Below are positions 23,864-36,000 of a stretch of DNA of 64,000 nucleotides, piece after piece. A program made the position numbers and the translations under genes. The stretch comes from Haematobia irritans (taxonomy: Eukaryota; Arthropoda; Insecta; Diptera; Muscidae). The notes under the pieces were generated by a model that was not told the origin of the DNA, made no database searches, and worked only from the letters and a program-made list of their open reading frames with translations. Location of the stretch: assembly GCF_050003625.1 (NCBI RefSeq), contig NC_134399.1, forward strand, positions 154,746,473 through 154,810,472. Direction: 5' to 3'. How positions within the stretch are numbered: the first letter of the stretch is position 1; each line of letters starts with the position of its first letter.

Positions 23864-26043
23864 TTATACCCTCCATCATAGGATGGGGGTATATTAACTC
23901 AGTCATTCCGTTTGTAACACATCGAAATATTGCTCTAAGACCCCATAAAGTATATATATTCTGGGTCGTGGTGAAATTCTGAGTCGATCTAAGCATGTCC
24001 GTCCGTCCGTCCGTCCGTCTGTTGAAATCACGCTAACTTCCGAACGAAACAAGCTATCGACTTGAAACTTGGCACAAGTAGTTGTTATCGATGTAGGTCA
24101 GACGGTATTGAAAATGGGCCATATCGGTCCACTTTTACGTATAGCCCCTATATAAAGGGACCCTCAGATTTGGCTTGTGGAGCCTCTAACAGAAGCATAT
24201 TTCATCCGATCCGGCTGAAATTTGCTACATAGTGTTGGTATATGGTCTCTAACAACCACGCAAAAATTGGTCCACATCGGTCCATAACTATATATAGCCC
24301 CCATATAAACCGATCCCCAGATTTGGCTTGCGGAGCCTAAAACAGAAGCAAATTTCATCCGATCCGGCTGAAATTTCGTACACGGTGTTGGTATATGGTC
24401 TCTAACAACTATGCAAAAATTGGTCCACATCGGTCCATAATTATATATAGCCCCCATATAAACCGATCCCCAGATTTGGCTTGCGGAGCCTAAAAAAGAA
24501 GAAAATTTCATCCGATCCGGCTGAAAGTTGGTACATGGTGTTGGTATATGGTCTCTAACAACCATGCAAAAATTGGTCCACATCGGTCCATAATTATATA
24601 TAGCCCCCATATAAACCGATCCCCAGATTTGGCTTGCGGAGCCTCAAAGAGAAGCAAATTTCATCCGATCCGGCTGAAATTTGGTACATGATGTTGGTCC
24701 ACATCGGTCCATAATTATATATAGCCCCCATATAAACCGATCCCCAGATTTGGCTTGCGAAGTCTCCAAGAGAAGCAAATTTCATCCAAGCCGGTTGTAA
24801 TTTGGAACATGGTGTTAGTATATGATCTTTAACAACCGTGCCAGAATTGGTCCATATCGGCCCATAATTATATATAGCCCCCATATAAACCGATCCCCAG
24901 ATTTGGCTTGCGAAGTCTCCAAGAGAAGCAAATTTCATCCAAGCCGGTTGTAATTTGGAACATGGTGTTAGTATATGATCTTTAACAACCGTGCCAGAAT
25001 TGGTCCATATCGGCCCATAATTATATATAGCCCCCATATAAACCGATCCCCAGATTTGGCTTGCGAAGTCTCCAAGAGAAGCAAATTTCATCCAAGCCGG
25101 TTGTAATTTGGAACATGGTGTTAGTATATGATCTTTAACAACCGTGCCAGAATTGGTCCATATCGGCCCATAATTATATATAGCCCCCATTTAAAACGTT
25201 CTCCAGATTTGACCTCCGGAGCCTCTTGGAGGAGCAAAATTCATCCGATCCGGTTCAAATTAGGAACGTGGTGTTAGTATATGGTCGCTAACAACCATAC
25301 CAAAATGGTCCAATCACACAAAAATTGGTCCATATTGGTTCATAATCATGGTTGCCACAAGAGCCAAAAATAATCTACAAAAATTTTATTTCTATAGAAA
25401 ATTTTGTCAAAATTTTGTTTTGTTAAAATTTTATTTCTAGAGAAAATTTTGTTAAAATTTTATTCGGTTCATAATAAAATTTTCATCATTTTCAAAATTT
25501 TATTTCTATAGAAAATTTTGTTCCAATTTTATTCAGATCATAATCATGGTTGCCACTCGAGCCACAAATAATCTACCAAGATTTTGTGTCTATAGAAAAT
25601 TTTGTCAAAAGTTTATTTCTATAGAAAATTTTGTTAAAATTTTATTTCTTTAGAAATTTTTGTCAAAATTTTCTTTCTATAGAATATTTTGTCAAGATTT
25701 TTATTTCTATAGAAAATTTTGTGAAAATTTTATTTCTATAGAAAATTTTGTTAAAATTTTATTTCTGTAGAAAATTTTGTCAAAATTTTATGTCTACTTT
25801 GTCAAACTGAATTATATACGTATTGGATCGATCTTTTTTGATTTAATATATACCACATATGGACTTACATGCAATTTAAAAGATGGTGTTAGGAGGTTTT
25901 AAGATACCTTGCCATCGGCAAGCGTTACCGCAACTTAAGTAATTCGATTGTGGATGGCAGTGTTTAGAAGAAGTTTCTACGCAATCCATGATGGAGGGTA
26001 CATAAGCTTCGGCCTGGCCGAACTTACGGCCGTATATACTTGT
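23864..26043 (-). mobile_element. HINE family A2 element with minisatellite
   Basis: Left end 'ttataccctccatca' and right end 'gcctggccgaac...' to 'tatacttgt' are the reverse of the A termini. It has a GTCC tract (23997-24019), monomers anchored on 'agcccc' at 24143, 24296, 24449, 24602, 24723, 24876, 25029 and 25182, then a 29-bp minisatellite block and a 5' block. Spacings are 153 bp except one of 121 bp. It is inserted in a T run of the repeat at 23006-26130. No TSD longer than a few bases can be seen, as expected for rolling-circle-type elements. Confidence 0.7.
25370..25800 (+). repeat. 29-bp minisatellite inside HINE A2
   Basis: Units of the TTTCTATAGAAAATTTTG type, plus interspersed 'tcatggttgccac' segments. 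The same block in reverse lies in the HINE A2 copies at 26687 and 55444, so it is a resident part of this subfamily. Confidence 0.92.
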
Positions 26044-26130
26044 TTTTTTATTGCAAAAATAAAAATTGTGTAACAAATAAAGGTTTTTGTATACAAGTTT
26101 AAAAATTTCGAAGAAATTCAAAAACTCTTA

Positions 26131-26640
26131 CAAAAGAAGCACGTAAATTCGAGTATATAAAAATATTTTTCCATCGAATCCTAAGGTTAACGATAACCAT
26201 TCAAAAGCATGCTAGCATGTAACACCATTAATTTAGAAATACAAATAAATATGAATTTTTATTAACGAATAATTTTGTACTTAATTTAATTCTTAGGGCC
26301 GGTATAAATTGGTATTATCGCGTTAAAATGGCCATGTTTACCCTTAATAATTTCTTTTAAAGAAAATAAACTTATTCAATTGTTGCTTTCCCCATCATGT
26401 TATAATACAATTTACCGGAAAAAATGTAATGTTATTCTGGTTTTGCAGCTAAAATGAGAAATAATTTTAGCGGCAAAACTCGAACTCAATGCCCGCTTGT
26501 ATTTTCGAGAAAATCCGTCAACTCCTCTTGGACTACTCATTAATAAAGACGAACTAATCTTTGTTTTTATAGATCTTACTGTTTAATTTTTCACTGTTTC
26601 ACCCTGTTTTCATTTTACTTTCACAACTCTAAAAAGAGTG
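26131..26640. other. No gene seen
   Basis: AT-rich sequence between HINE A2 insertions, with no supported frame or known repeat. Confidence 0.4.
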
Positions 26641-26686
26641 CACTGAAAAAATATTGTCGTGAGGCCAAAGAGTTCATGTCCTTAAA

Positions 26687-28577
26687 ACAAGTATATACGG
26701 CCGTAAGTTCGTCCAGGCCGAAGCTTATGTACCCTCCATCATGGATTGCGTAGAAACTTCTTCTAAACACTGCCATCCGCAATCGAATTACTTAAGTTGT
26801 GGTAACGCTTGCCGATGGCAAGGTATCTTAAAACCTCCTAACACCATCTTCTAAATTGTATGTAAGTCCATACGTGGTATATATTAAATCAAAAAAGATC
26901 GATCCAATACGTATATAATTCAGTTTGACAAAGTAGACATTAAATTTTGATAAAATTTTCTACAGAAATAAAATTTTAACAAAATTTTCTACAGAAATAA
27001 AATTTTAACAAAATTTTCTATAGAAATAAAATTTTCACAAAATTTTCTATAGAAAGAAAATTTTGACAAAAATTTCTACGGAAATAAAATTTTAACAAAA
27101 TTTTCTATAGAAATAAACTTTTGACAAAATTTTCTATAGAAATAAAATCTTGGTAGATTATTTTTGGCTCGAGTGGCAACCAAAATTTTCTAAAGAAATA
27201 AAATTTTGACAAAATTTTCTATAGAAATAAAATTTTGACAATGATGAAAATTTTATTATGAACCGAATAAAAATTTAACAAAATTTTATCTAGAAATAAA
27301 ATTTTGACAAAATTTTCTATAGAAATAAAATTTTGATAGATTATTTTTGGCTCTAGTGGCAACCATGATTATGAACCGATATGGACCAATTTTTGTGTGA
27401 TTGGACCAATTTTGGTATGGTTGCTAGAGACCATATACTAACACCACGTTCCTAATTTGAACCGGATCGGATGAATTTTGCTCCTCCAAGAGGCTCCGGA
27501 GGTCAAATCTGGAGAACGTTTTATATGGGGGCTATATATAATTATGGACCGATGTGGACCAATTTTTGCATGGTTGTTAGAGACCATATACCAACATCAT
27601 GTACCAAATTTCAGCCGGATCGGATGAAATTTGCTTCTCTTAGAGGCTCCACAAGCCAAATCTGGGGATCGGTTTATATGGGGGTTATACATAACTATGA
27701 ACCGATGTGGACCAATTTTTGCATGGTTGTTAGATACCATATACCAACACCATGTACCAAATTTCAGCCGGATCGGATGAAATTTGCTTCTCTTTGTGGC
27801 TCCGCAACCCAAATCTGGGGATCGGTTTATATGGGCGCTATATATAATTATAGACCGATGTGGACCAATTTTTGCACGGTTGTTAGAGATCATATACCAA
27901 AACCATGTACCAAATTTCAGCCGGATCGGATGGAATTTGCTTCTCTTTGAGGCTTCGCAAACCAAATCTGGAGATTGGTTTATATGGGGTCTATATATAA
28001 TTATGGACCGATGTGGACCAATTTTTGCACGGTTGTTAAAGGCCATATACCAACACCATGTACCAAATTTCAGCCGGATCGGATGAAATTTGCTTCTCTT
28101 TTAGGCTCCGCAAGCCAAATCTGGAGATCGGTTTATATGGGGGCTATATATAAATATAGACCGATGTGGACCAATTTTTGCATGGTTGTTAGAGACCATA
28201 TACCAACACCATATACCAAATTTCAGCCGGATCGGATAAAATATGCTTCTGTTAGAAGCTCCACAAACCAAATCTGAGGGTCCCTTTATATGGGGGCTAT
28301 ACGTAAAAGTGGACCGATATGGCCCATTTTCAATACCATCCGACCTACATCGATAACAACTACTTGTGCCAAGTTTCAAGTCGATAGCTTGTTTCGTTCG
28401 GAAGTTAGCGTGATTTCAACAGACGGACGGACGGACGGACGGACATGCTTAGATCGACTCAGAATTTCACCAAGACCCAGAATACATATACTTTATGGGG
28501 TCTTAGATCAATATTTCGATGTGTTACAAACGGAATGACAAAGTTAATATACCCCCATCCTATGATGGAGGGTATAA
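26687..28577 (+). mobile_element. HINE family A2 element
   Basis: 'acaagtatatacggccg' start, palindromic 'cggcc' region, 5' block, minisatellite (26938-27345), monomers from about 27430, GGAC tract (28422-28443) and 'gatggagggtataa' end. Spacing of monomers is about 153 bp. It faces the copy at 23864-26043 head to head with 643 bp between. Long frames on both strands exist only because 153 is a multiple of three. Confidence 0.72.
26938..27345 (-). repeat. 29-bp minisatellite inside HINE A2
   Basis: Reverse orientation of the unit, relative to the plus strand, with the same interspersed 'ggctcgagtggcaacca' segments as the blocks at 25370 and 55680. Orientation relative to the HINE is constant. 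Confidence 0.92.
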
Positions 28578-29142
28578 TAAGAATACAACTTTTGCTTAGC
28601 TTAGAAGACGAATTTCTCTAATATAAAGTTTTTTCCATGTTCAAAGGTCGATACTTTTAATGAAGTCGTGTTGTCGTTATAATTAAGTGATTTGACTTAA
28701 AAATGGGTATCATAACATGAAAGAACAAATTTTTGGACTAAGGTCAACTTGACTTTAATAATTCAGAAAAATTCTTTAAAATTAATGAAACTGTCTTTAA
28801 ATTTGTTGCATTTTTGCATCTTGACTACAAGGCAAAAATCATTAAAAAATAGGATATGTTTTTCAATATTTTATTTTAAAGACATTTTTTACTTGAAACA
28901 TAGCATAATTTCTACTGGAAGTCTTGTTTTTAACGGACATTTTATACCATATGAAAAAAAAAGCTGAAAAAGCGAAAAATTGAAATGTTCTTCGTAGAGT
29001 CAAGTACACAAAACCCAATTTAAAAGATAATTGTGTCTTAAAAGCATCCTTACTTGTATTCTCCGCTTTTTGGGTTCGGAATCAATACAAAAATTGTTAA
29101 AGTGGAGACACAATCTTTGGAACCGGACATGCTTTTTGTTCA

Positions 29143-29756
29143 GTGTATAGTGCCCTTTCGTTAGTTTTTATGAATATCCCTTTAATTACCTTTGTTTGAA
29201 TATTTTGACTTACTCGTCCTACGTTCCGATTTGTTTTGACGAAACAAAAAAATTGTGCCCGTAATGCGAAAATGGTAAACAAAACTCAAATATATTTTAT
29301 CTTGGTTCCGAATGAATTTTTCTCTCCGAATACACATTTTAATATTTTACTTAAGCATATACAATTTTTGGCGAAGTCTTATATCACAACATATATATGT
29401 TTATTCATAATATGTAAATTTATACTTGTTTATATTCTCACATAGTATTTTTTCTATATTTAATGAAATTTTCTTTGTGTATATATATTTTTAATGCGCC
29501 AATTGGTTACTTTCATTATTTTACTTCCAGCATACACTTTGTCTCTCTTTGTAAACACATATATGTTTATGGGCTATTTCTAAATTAATATATGTTTGAA
29601 TCCAAGCATATTATATTTACAAACATTTTATGTCCCAAACATAATATGTTCTAACATATTAACATATATGTCCCAAACATATTATGCTAGTTTATGAACA
29701 TTATATGTTTGCACTCAAAAATATTGTGTTTAAAAATTTGTTTAATATATTTTTTG
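29143..29756. repeat. AAACATAT-rich repeat region, no gene
   Basis: From about 29590 words such as 'aaacatattatg' and 'atatatgtttg' alternate on both strands, like 23006-23230 and 52130-52260. The first 400 bp show no shared repeat. The family is not recognised. Confidence 0.4.
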
Positions 29757-29936
29757 TTTAATATATATCCCGTATGGACCAACAATTGAGAAGACGGTGT
29801 TAAGAAGTTTTAATATACCTTGCCATCGGCAAGTGTTACCGCAACCCAAGTAATTCGATTGTGGATGACAGTCTTTAGCACAAGTTTCTATGCAATGGTG
29901 GATGACCTGGCCGAACTTACGGCCGTATATACTTGT
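29757..29936 (-). repeat. HINE A2 5'-end fragment
   Basis: Reverse of the first about 180 bp of HINE A2, with 'cttgccatcggcaag' and ending 'tatacttgt'. No monomers or GTCY tract. Confidence 0.75.
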
Positions 29937-30208
29937 TAAATATTGAATCGTAACGACTGTGCAGTCGATTATTGTCCCATATGAAAAATGTAAAATGTTC
30001 AAAACAAGTCGAAAAATTGACTTTTGATATTTTTGGAAATCGACTTTTGCTAATCTTTATCTATTCTAATCGACTTTTCAATCCATCGTGCATTTTCTAT
30101 TTTATAATTGCTGATTGTCCAGTCATAAAAATTTTGAATTTATAGAGCTTAGATTTAAAGCTAGATAGTTACCTAAAATATGACTTTATTTTAAAGTAGC
30201 AGCATCTT

Positions 30209-30847
30209 ATGTGCGTGAAGATAAATTGTAAATTTAACTAGCCGAGACACAAACCTGGTAGGTTTTGCCTGCGTACCTAATGGGTTAACTACAATTTGGA
30301 GAGATAAAATGTTTAATAAAATTTATCACTTTCCACTATACCTGCGCAATATATTCTGATACCAAAAAATGTAGAGCAGGTATTGCACAGTGGGCGCATT
30401 TAAGTTTTATTTCAAATTGTGGCGACTAAATTTTGAAAAAAAAAATAACAAAAACCGACATTTCTGGGATGCTTGCGACAATAAAAACCACTTGCGTTTG
30501 TAGTACTCGTCAAGAGCTTTCATTTAATACAAAAAAATGTAGAGCATGTTTTGCACAGTGGGCGCAGTTAAACTTTATTTCAAGTTGGACAAACTAACTT
30601 TTAAAATATAGGAGCAAAACTAACATTTATGGGATGCTTTCGAAAATAAAAACAACTGGTGTTTATAGTACTCTTCAAGATCTTTCGTTTAATACCAAAA
30701 TATATTGCGCAAGCATAGTGGAAAGTGCTGAATTTTATTAAATATTTTATCTACCCAAATTGTAATTAGCCCATTAGGTGTGCAGGCAAAAACTACCTGG
30801 TTTGTGTCTCGGCTAGTTAAATTTACAATTTATCTTCACGCACATCG
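30209..30847. mobile_element. Foldback-like element with internal tandem repeat
   Basis: Arms of about 150 bp are inverted (30209-30365 against 30700-30847), starting 'atgtgcgtgaagataaa' and ending with its complement. The centre holds two copies of a 168-bp direct repeat ('gtagagca' at 30371 and 30539). GCATCTT flanks both sides (30202-30208 and 30848-30854), a likely target duplication of 7-8 bp. No transposase. Long inverted arms with internal tandem repeats suggest a Foldback-type or MULE-type element. Confidence 0.75.
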
Positions 30848-32079
30848 GCATCTTTGTTTTGTTATCAATACCAGAATTTTTAAGGAATGACCAAACTCTT
30901 TGAAGTTAAGTAAACTTTATAGCCATTCTCTGTTGTGGATTATAACATGAATTGTTGATTTGCATGTTGATATTTATTTATTTCGCTTTTCAATAAATTT
31001 CAAAAATAAAGTATTGACCCCATCTAATGTACTGCCATGAGAATTTCATGGTTCAATTCTCAGTGTGCTTGTGAACATGTTGTAGTAATAAATGTAGCCA
31101 ATAATGCGTATACTTTGTCTACATCAACACACAAGCTCCCAATGACACACGCTCACACGCATTCGCACATATGCAACCATCGAATACAGGACTACATGTA
31201 CACGGTACACATACTCCCCTTTGGCCAAGACAAACTTTCTATGGAGTACCATTAATTGACACGTTACATATCCATGTGTGAAAATAGTTGGTCTCAAAGT
31301 GATCTAGACTTGACCCCCTATGTTAGCATTGAATCCCATAAACTGAAGTGATGTGTTGAAACGATTGCCTCTATACAGAGATTTACATCCAAATTGCCAC
31401 CATATCACAATTACCATTTACACACAGTCCCATAGTCCAAAAAGCCATCTAAATATGTTTACTGGGTTACTCGAACTAATTGAGAGTGATATGTACATTG
31501 GAAAGACCACACACACACACACATATTTACAATTGCCTGGGCATTTCGTCAGACTGACTAAATGGACAAATAAATGTCTCTGTGTGTTTAGAGAAGAGAA
31601 ACATATGCACAGCCAAATGAATTCTATTCTATAAATTATGTTGCTTCCAATTATATCCTTTTAGGAAGGTAGGCAAGGATGTAAGATGAACTGGCAAAAC
31701 AAAAAATACACACACTCACATACACAAGTAATTGATGTAATCAAATCAATTGGGTATGGTTAAAAGGCAATTACATATATTACAACAAAGAAAATATTTA
31801 TATCAATGTTTCCTTCCTGTCCAGGCATTAAGTTCTGAGAATTGAACTGGAAGAAGTGACAAATCACTCGTATATGTTATGCAAAAAATAAATATGTGTG
31901 ATGAATTTGCAACAAGTCTCTTGACATACAATAAAAAAAATGTATCTAACATTTCGTTTACATTCAAATGACAAGATAATTTACAATGAAATTCGTAAAC
32001 CACAAACGAAAAATGTTCAAATTGTCTGTTATACACAACTAAGAAAAAAAATGAAGCTAATATGCTCTCCTTCCACCAC
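30848..32079. other. No gene seen; possible single-copy intergenic DNA
   Basis: This is one of the few stretches without repeats shared in the window. CA-rich patches occur near 31130-31210, 31505-31525 and 31700-31725. Frames of 72-96 codons have no domains. It could be an intron or intergenic DNA of a host gene outside the window. Confidence 0.45.
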
Positions 32080-32680
32080 ACACTTGGCTCCAAAGATTTT
32101 AACCTTCCATTAAGGATTTTTGTATTAATTCCCAGCCAAAGATGTGGTTTCTTGGAAATAAAAAAAAAATTAAGGGCTTAATGTCCTTAATCATGTATGT
32201 CCTTAAGGATGTATGTAGTTTTTAGGATCAATAAAATTAAAATTAGTCTACAGATCTCATTTGCGTAATTTCCCTTCTATTAATTATATTCAAGTACAAA
32301 CAAATGGCAGTTAAAAATTTAAATTATAACAAATACTTAAAAGTACAAAATGTGTTCTTTATTATAAAAAAAAAAAAAAAAAAACTTTAAACCAAAGATA
32401 CAAAATCTTAGCATATATTTGAAGCGCTTTATATTAATTCAAAAGATTTCATTTAACTAAAAAGTGTTTTTCTTTACTTTAGAGAAAATTTGCCTTAGTT
32501 CAAAGACGGAGGAAATCAAATTCCCAAAATTGCTGTCGTAAATTTTTGAAGCAAAGATCATTAAATTTGTTTTGATTAAAATTTCATTACTCTAAAGAAA
32601 TTTGTCCTTAATATTGTGTAAATATCGCATCCACGCAAATTTTGTTTTCCATTTAAAGTTTTGGTTATGATTTAGAGATA
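32080..32680. repeat. Relic of the CACTCAAA/TTGGATCC repeat family
   Basis: Shares 'ccaaagattttaacc' and following phrases with 44876-45641 and the fragment at 48401. Diverged and without clear ends. Confidence 0.45.
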
Positions 32681-32835
32681 CTGTTCAACTGCTATTTAGA
32701 CGCGATAGCACACAAATAAAAGCGTAAAACAATTGAATGAAAATATTGTTTTTTTTTTTTTGGATTCAGAAATCGGGAACAGAAGCAATACATTTTATAT
32801 AGTCTTCGCATTAATATTACAGATCGCAACAAGCA

Positions 32836-33064
32836 TTGCCAAAAAGTAAAGAAAATGTTCTTTTGGATCCGAAAGTGGCGCATAATCGATATATATAACA
32901 TGGGCTTGTCATAGGATGGATGTCCAACATTTAAGCAGCCGTTATATTGAATTTGCCTCACTTCTTAAGGTATGATCTGAAATCAGTGTTTTGGATGTGA
33001 ATTTAACAATTTTGTGATATTTTGCCAAAAATATAATTTTTTATGATTTCTATGCATTCTAACG
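32836..33064. repeat. CCCAGC-type MITE relic
   Basis: Contains 'ttttggatccgaaag', 'acatgggcttgtcata' and 'attctaacgcctgtctg', in the order seen at 13774-14341. Its right side passes directly into the large minisatellite. Confidence 0.6.
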
Positions 33065-36000
33065 CCTGTCTGACAAAATCTTCTATAGAAATAAAATGTT
33101 GGCAAAATTTTCTATAGAAATAAAATTTTAGCAAAATTTTTATAGAAATAAAATTTTAGCAAAATTTTTTATAGAAATAAAATTTTGGCAATATTTTCTA
33201 ACGAAATAACATTTTGGCAATATTTTCTACAGAAATAACACTTTGGAAAAATTTTGTATAGAAATAAAATTTTGACAATATTTTTTAAAGAAATAAACTT
33301 TTGACAAAATTTTTTATAGAAATAAAATTTTGACGAAAATTTTTACAGAGATAAAATTTTTAAAATATTTTCTAAAGAAATAAAATTTTGACAAAATTTT
33401 CTATAGAAATAAAATTTTAGCAAAATTTTCTACAGAAATAAAATTTTCTATAGAAATAACATATTGGAAAAACTTTCTACAGAAATACATTTTTGAATAA
33501 ATAGAAATAAAATTATGACAACTTTTTCTATAGAAATAACATGTTGGCAAAATTTTCTATAGAAATAAAATTTTGGCAAAATTTTCTATAGAAATAAAAT
33601 TTTGGCAAAATTTTCTATAGAAATTAATGGTGGCAATATTTTATAAAGAAATAACATTTTGGTAAAACTTTCTATAGAAATAAAATTTTGGCAAAATTTT
33701 CTATGGAAATAAAATTTTGACAAAATTCTCTTTTGACACAATTTTTTATACAAATAGAAATAAAATTTTGACAAAATTTTCTATAGAAATACAATTTTGA
33801 GAAAATTTTCTACAGAAATAAAATTTTGATAAAATTTTCTATACAAATAAAGTTTTGACAAAATTTTCTATAGAAATAAAATTTTGGCAAAAATTTATAT
33901 AGAAATAAAATTGTGACAAAATTTTCTATAGAAATAAAATTGTGGCAAAATTTGCCCGATTCCATGTTAAGCTCAATGACAAGGGACCTCCTTTTTATAG
34001 CCGAGTCCGAATGGCGTTCCACATTCCAGTGAAACCACTTCGAGAAGCTTTAAAACCTTCAGAAATTTCACCAGCATTACTGAGCTGGGATAATCTACCG
34101 CTGAAAAACTTTTTGGTGTTCGGTCGTAGCAGGAATCGAACCCACGACCTTATGTATGCAAGGCGGGCGTTCTAACCATTGCACCACGGTGGCTCCCAAA
34201 TTTTCTATAGACATTACATTTTTTCTAAAGAAATAATATTTTGGAAACTTTTTCTATAGAAATAAAACATCTCGTATAAAAATAAAATGTTGGCAATATT
34301 TTCTATAGAAATAACATTTTGACAAAATTATCTATAGAAACAAAATTTTGGCAAAATTTTCTATAGAAATAAAATTTTGACAAAATTTTCTATAGAAAAA
34401 TAATTTTGACAAAATTTTCTATAGAAATTAATTTTTGGCAAAAAGTTTCGATGGAAATAAAATTTTAACAAAATTCTCTGTAAAAATAAAATATTGACAA
34501 AATTTTGTAAATAAATAACGTTTGGAAAAATTTTCTATAGAAATAAAATTTTGTATAGAAATAAAATTTTGACAAAATTTTGTATAGAAATAAAATTTTG
34601 ACAAAATTTTCTATAGAAAAAAAATGTTGACAAAATTTTCTATAGAAATAAAATTTGACAAAATTTTCTAAAGGAATAAACATTTGGCAACATTTTTTTA
34701 GAAATAAAATTTTGACAAAAGTTTTCTATAGAAATAAAATTTTGACAAAATTTTGTATAGAAACAAAATTTTTATAGAAATAAAATTGTGGCAACATTTT
34801 CTATAGAAATACAATTTTGGAAAATTTTTCTACAGAAATAAAATTTTGACAAAAATTTCTATGGAAAAAAATTTTGGTGTAATTTTCTATAGAAATAACA
34901 TATTGTCAAAATTTTCTATAGAAATAAAATATTGACAACATTTTCTATAGAAATAAAATTTTGACAAAATTTTCTATAGAAATAACATTTTGGCAAAATT
35001 TTCTACAGAAATAAATGGTGGCAATATTTTATAAAGAAACACCATATTGGTAAAACTTTCTATGAAAATACAATTTTGGCAAAAGTTTCTATGGAAATAA
35101 AATTTTGGCAAAATTTTCTACGGAAATAAAATTTTTGCAAAATTGTCCATGGAAATAAAATTTTGGCAAAATTTCCTATGGATATAAAATTTTGACAAAA
35201 TTCTCTTTTACACAATTTTTTATATAAATAAAACTTTGACAAAATTTTCTATAGAAATAAAATTTTGACAAAATTTTCTTCAGAAAAACAGTTTTGACAA
35301 AATCTTCTATAGAAATAAAATTTTGACAACATTTTCTATACAAATAAAATTTTCACAAAATTTTCTATAGAAATAAAATTTTAGTGAAATTTTCTATAGA
35401 CATAACATTTTTTCTAAGGAAATAAAGTTTTGGAAACTTTATCTATAGAAATAAAACATCTCGTATAAAAACAAAATGTTGGCAATATTATTTATAGAAA
35501 TAAAATTTTCTATAGAAATAACATTTTGACAAAATTATCTGTAGAAACAAAATTTTGGCAAAATTTTCTATACAAATAAGATTGTGGCAAAATTTTTTAT
35601 AAAAATAACATTTTGGAAAAATTTTCTATAGAAATAAAATTTTGACAAAATTTTCTATAGACATAACCATTTTTCTAAAGAAATTGACATAATTATCTAT
35701 AGAAATAAAATTTTGGCAAAATTTTCTATAGAAATCTCATTTTGACAAAATTTTCTATAGAAACTAAATTTTGGTAAAAAGTTTCGATGGAAATAAAATT
35801 TTGACAAAATTTTCTATGGAAATAAAATTTTGACAAAATTTTCTATGGAAATGAAATGTTGACAAAATTCTCTGTAGAAATAAAATTTTGACAAAATTTT
35901 CTAAATAAATAACGTTTGGAAAAATTTTCTATAGAAATAAAATTTTGATAACATTTTCTATAGAAATAAAATTTTGACAAAATTATCTATAGAAACAAAA

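Larger units (their letters stand above)
23006..26130 (-). mobile_element. Relative of the CACGC element with two tRNA-like heads, split by HINE A2
   Basis: Reverse-complement similarity to 39811-41660 runs through four blocks in order: 'tttctcctacaatg' (about 23370), the tRNA-like head at 23407-23470, 'cttgcggcgcccacgag' (23522), and the head at 23594-23672. It continues as 'atataaacgaaatgg' (about 23828) and resumes at 26044-26130 after the HINE insertion. The terminal CACGC repeats are not visible at either end, and the outer left part is replaced by 'aaacatataata' repeats. Confidence 0.6.
26641..29142. mobile_element. CACTGAA-ended MITE interrupted by HINE A2
   Basis: Left end 'cactgaaaaaatattg' and right end 'tttttgttcagtg' (followed by TA) are inverted. 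The left flank is TG rather than TA, so the duplication is imperfect. The HINE A2 at 26687-28577 lies inside. Coding capacity is absent. The pairing of the two ends across the insertion is inferred. Confidence 0.45.

Noticed and set aside
24164..25190. Long frames of 148-198 codons as genes
   Set aside because: They follow 153-bp repeat units with open frames on both strands and no domain; kept only as a low-interest finding.
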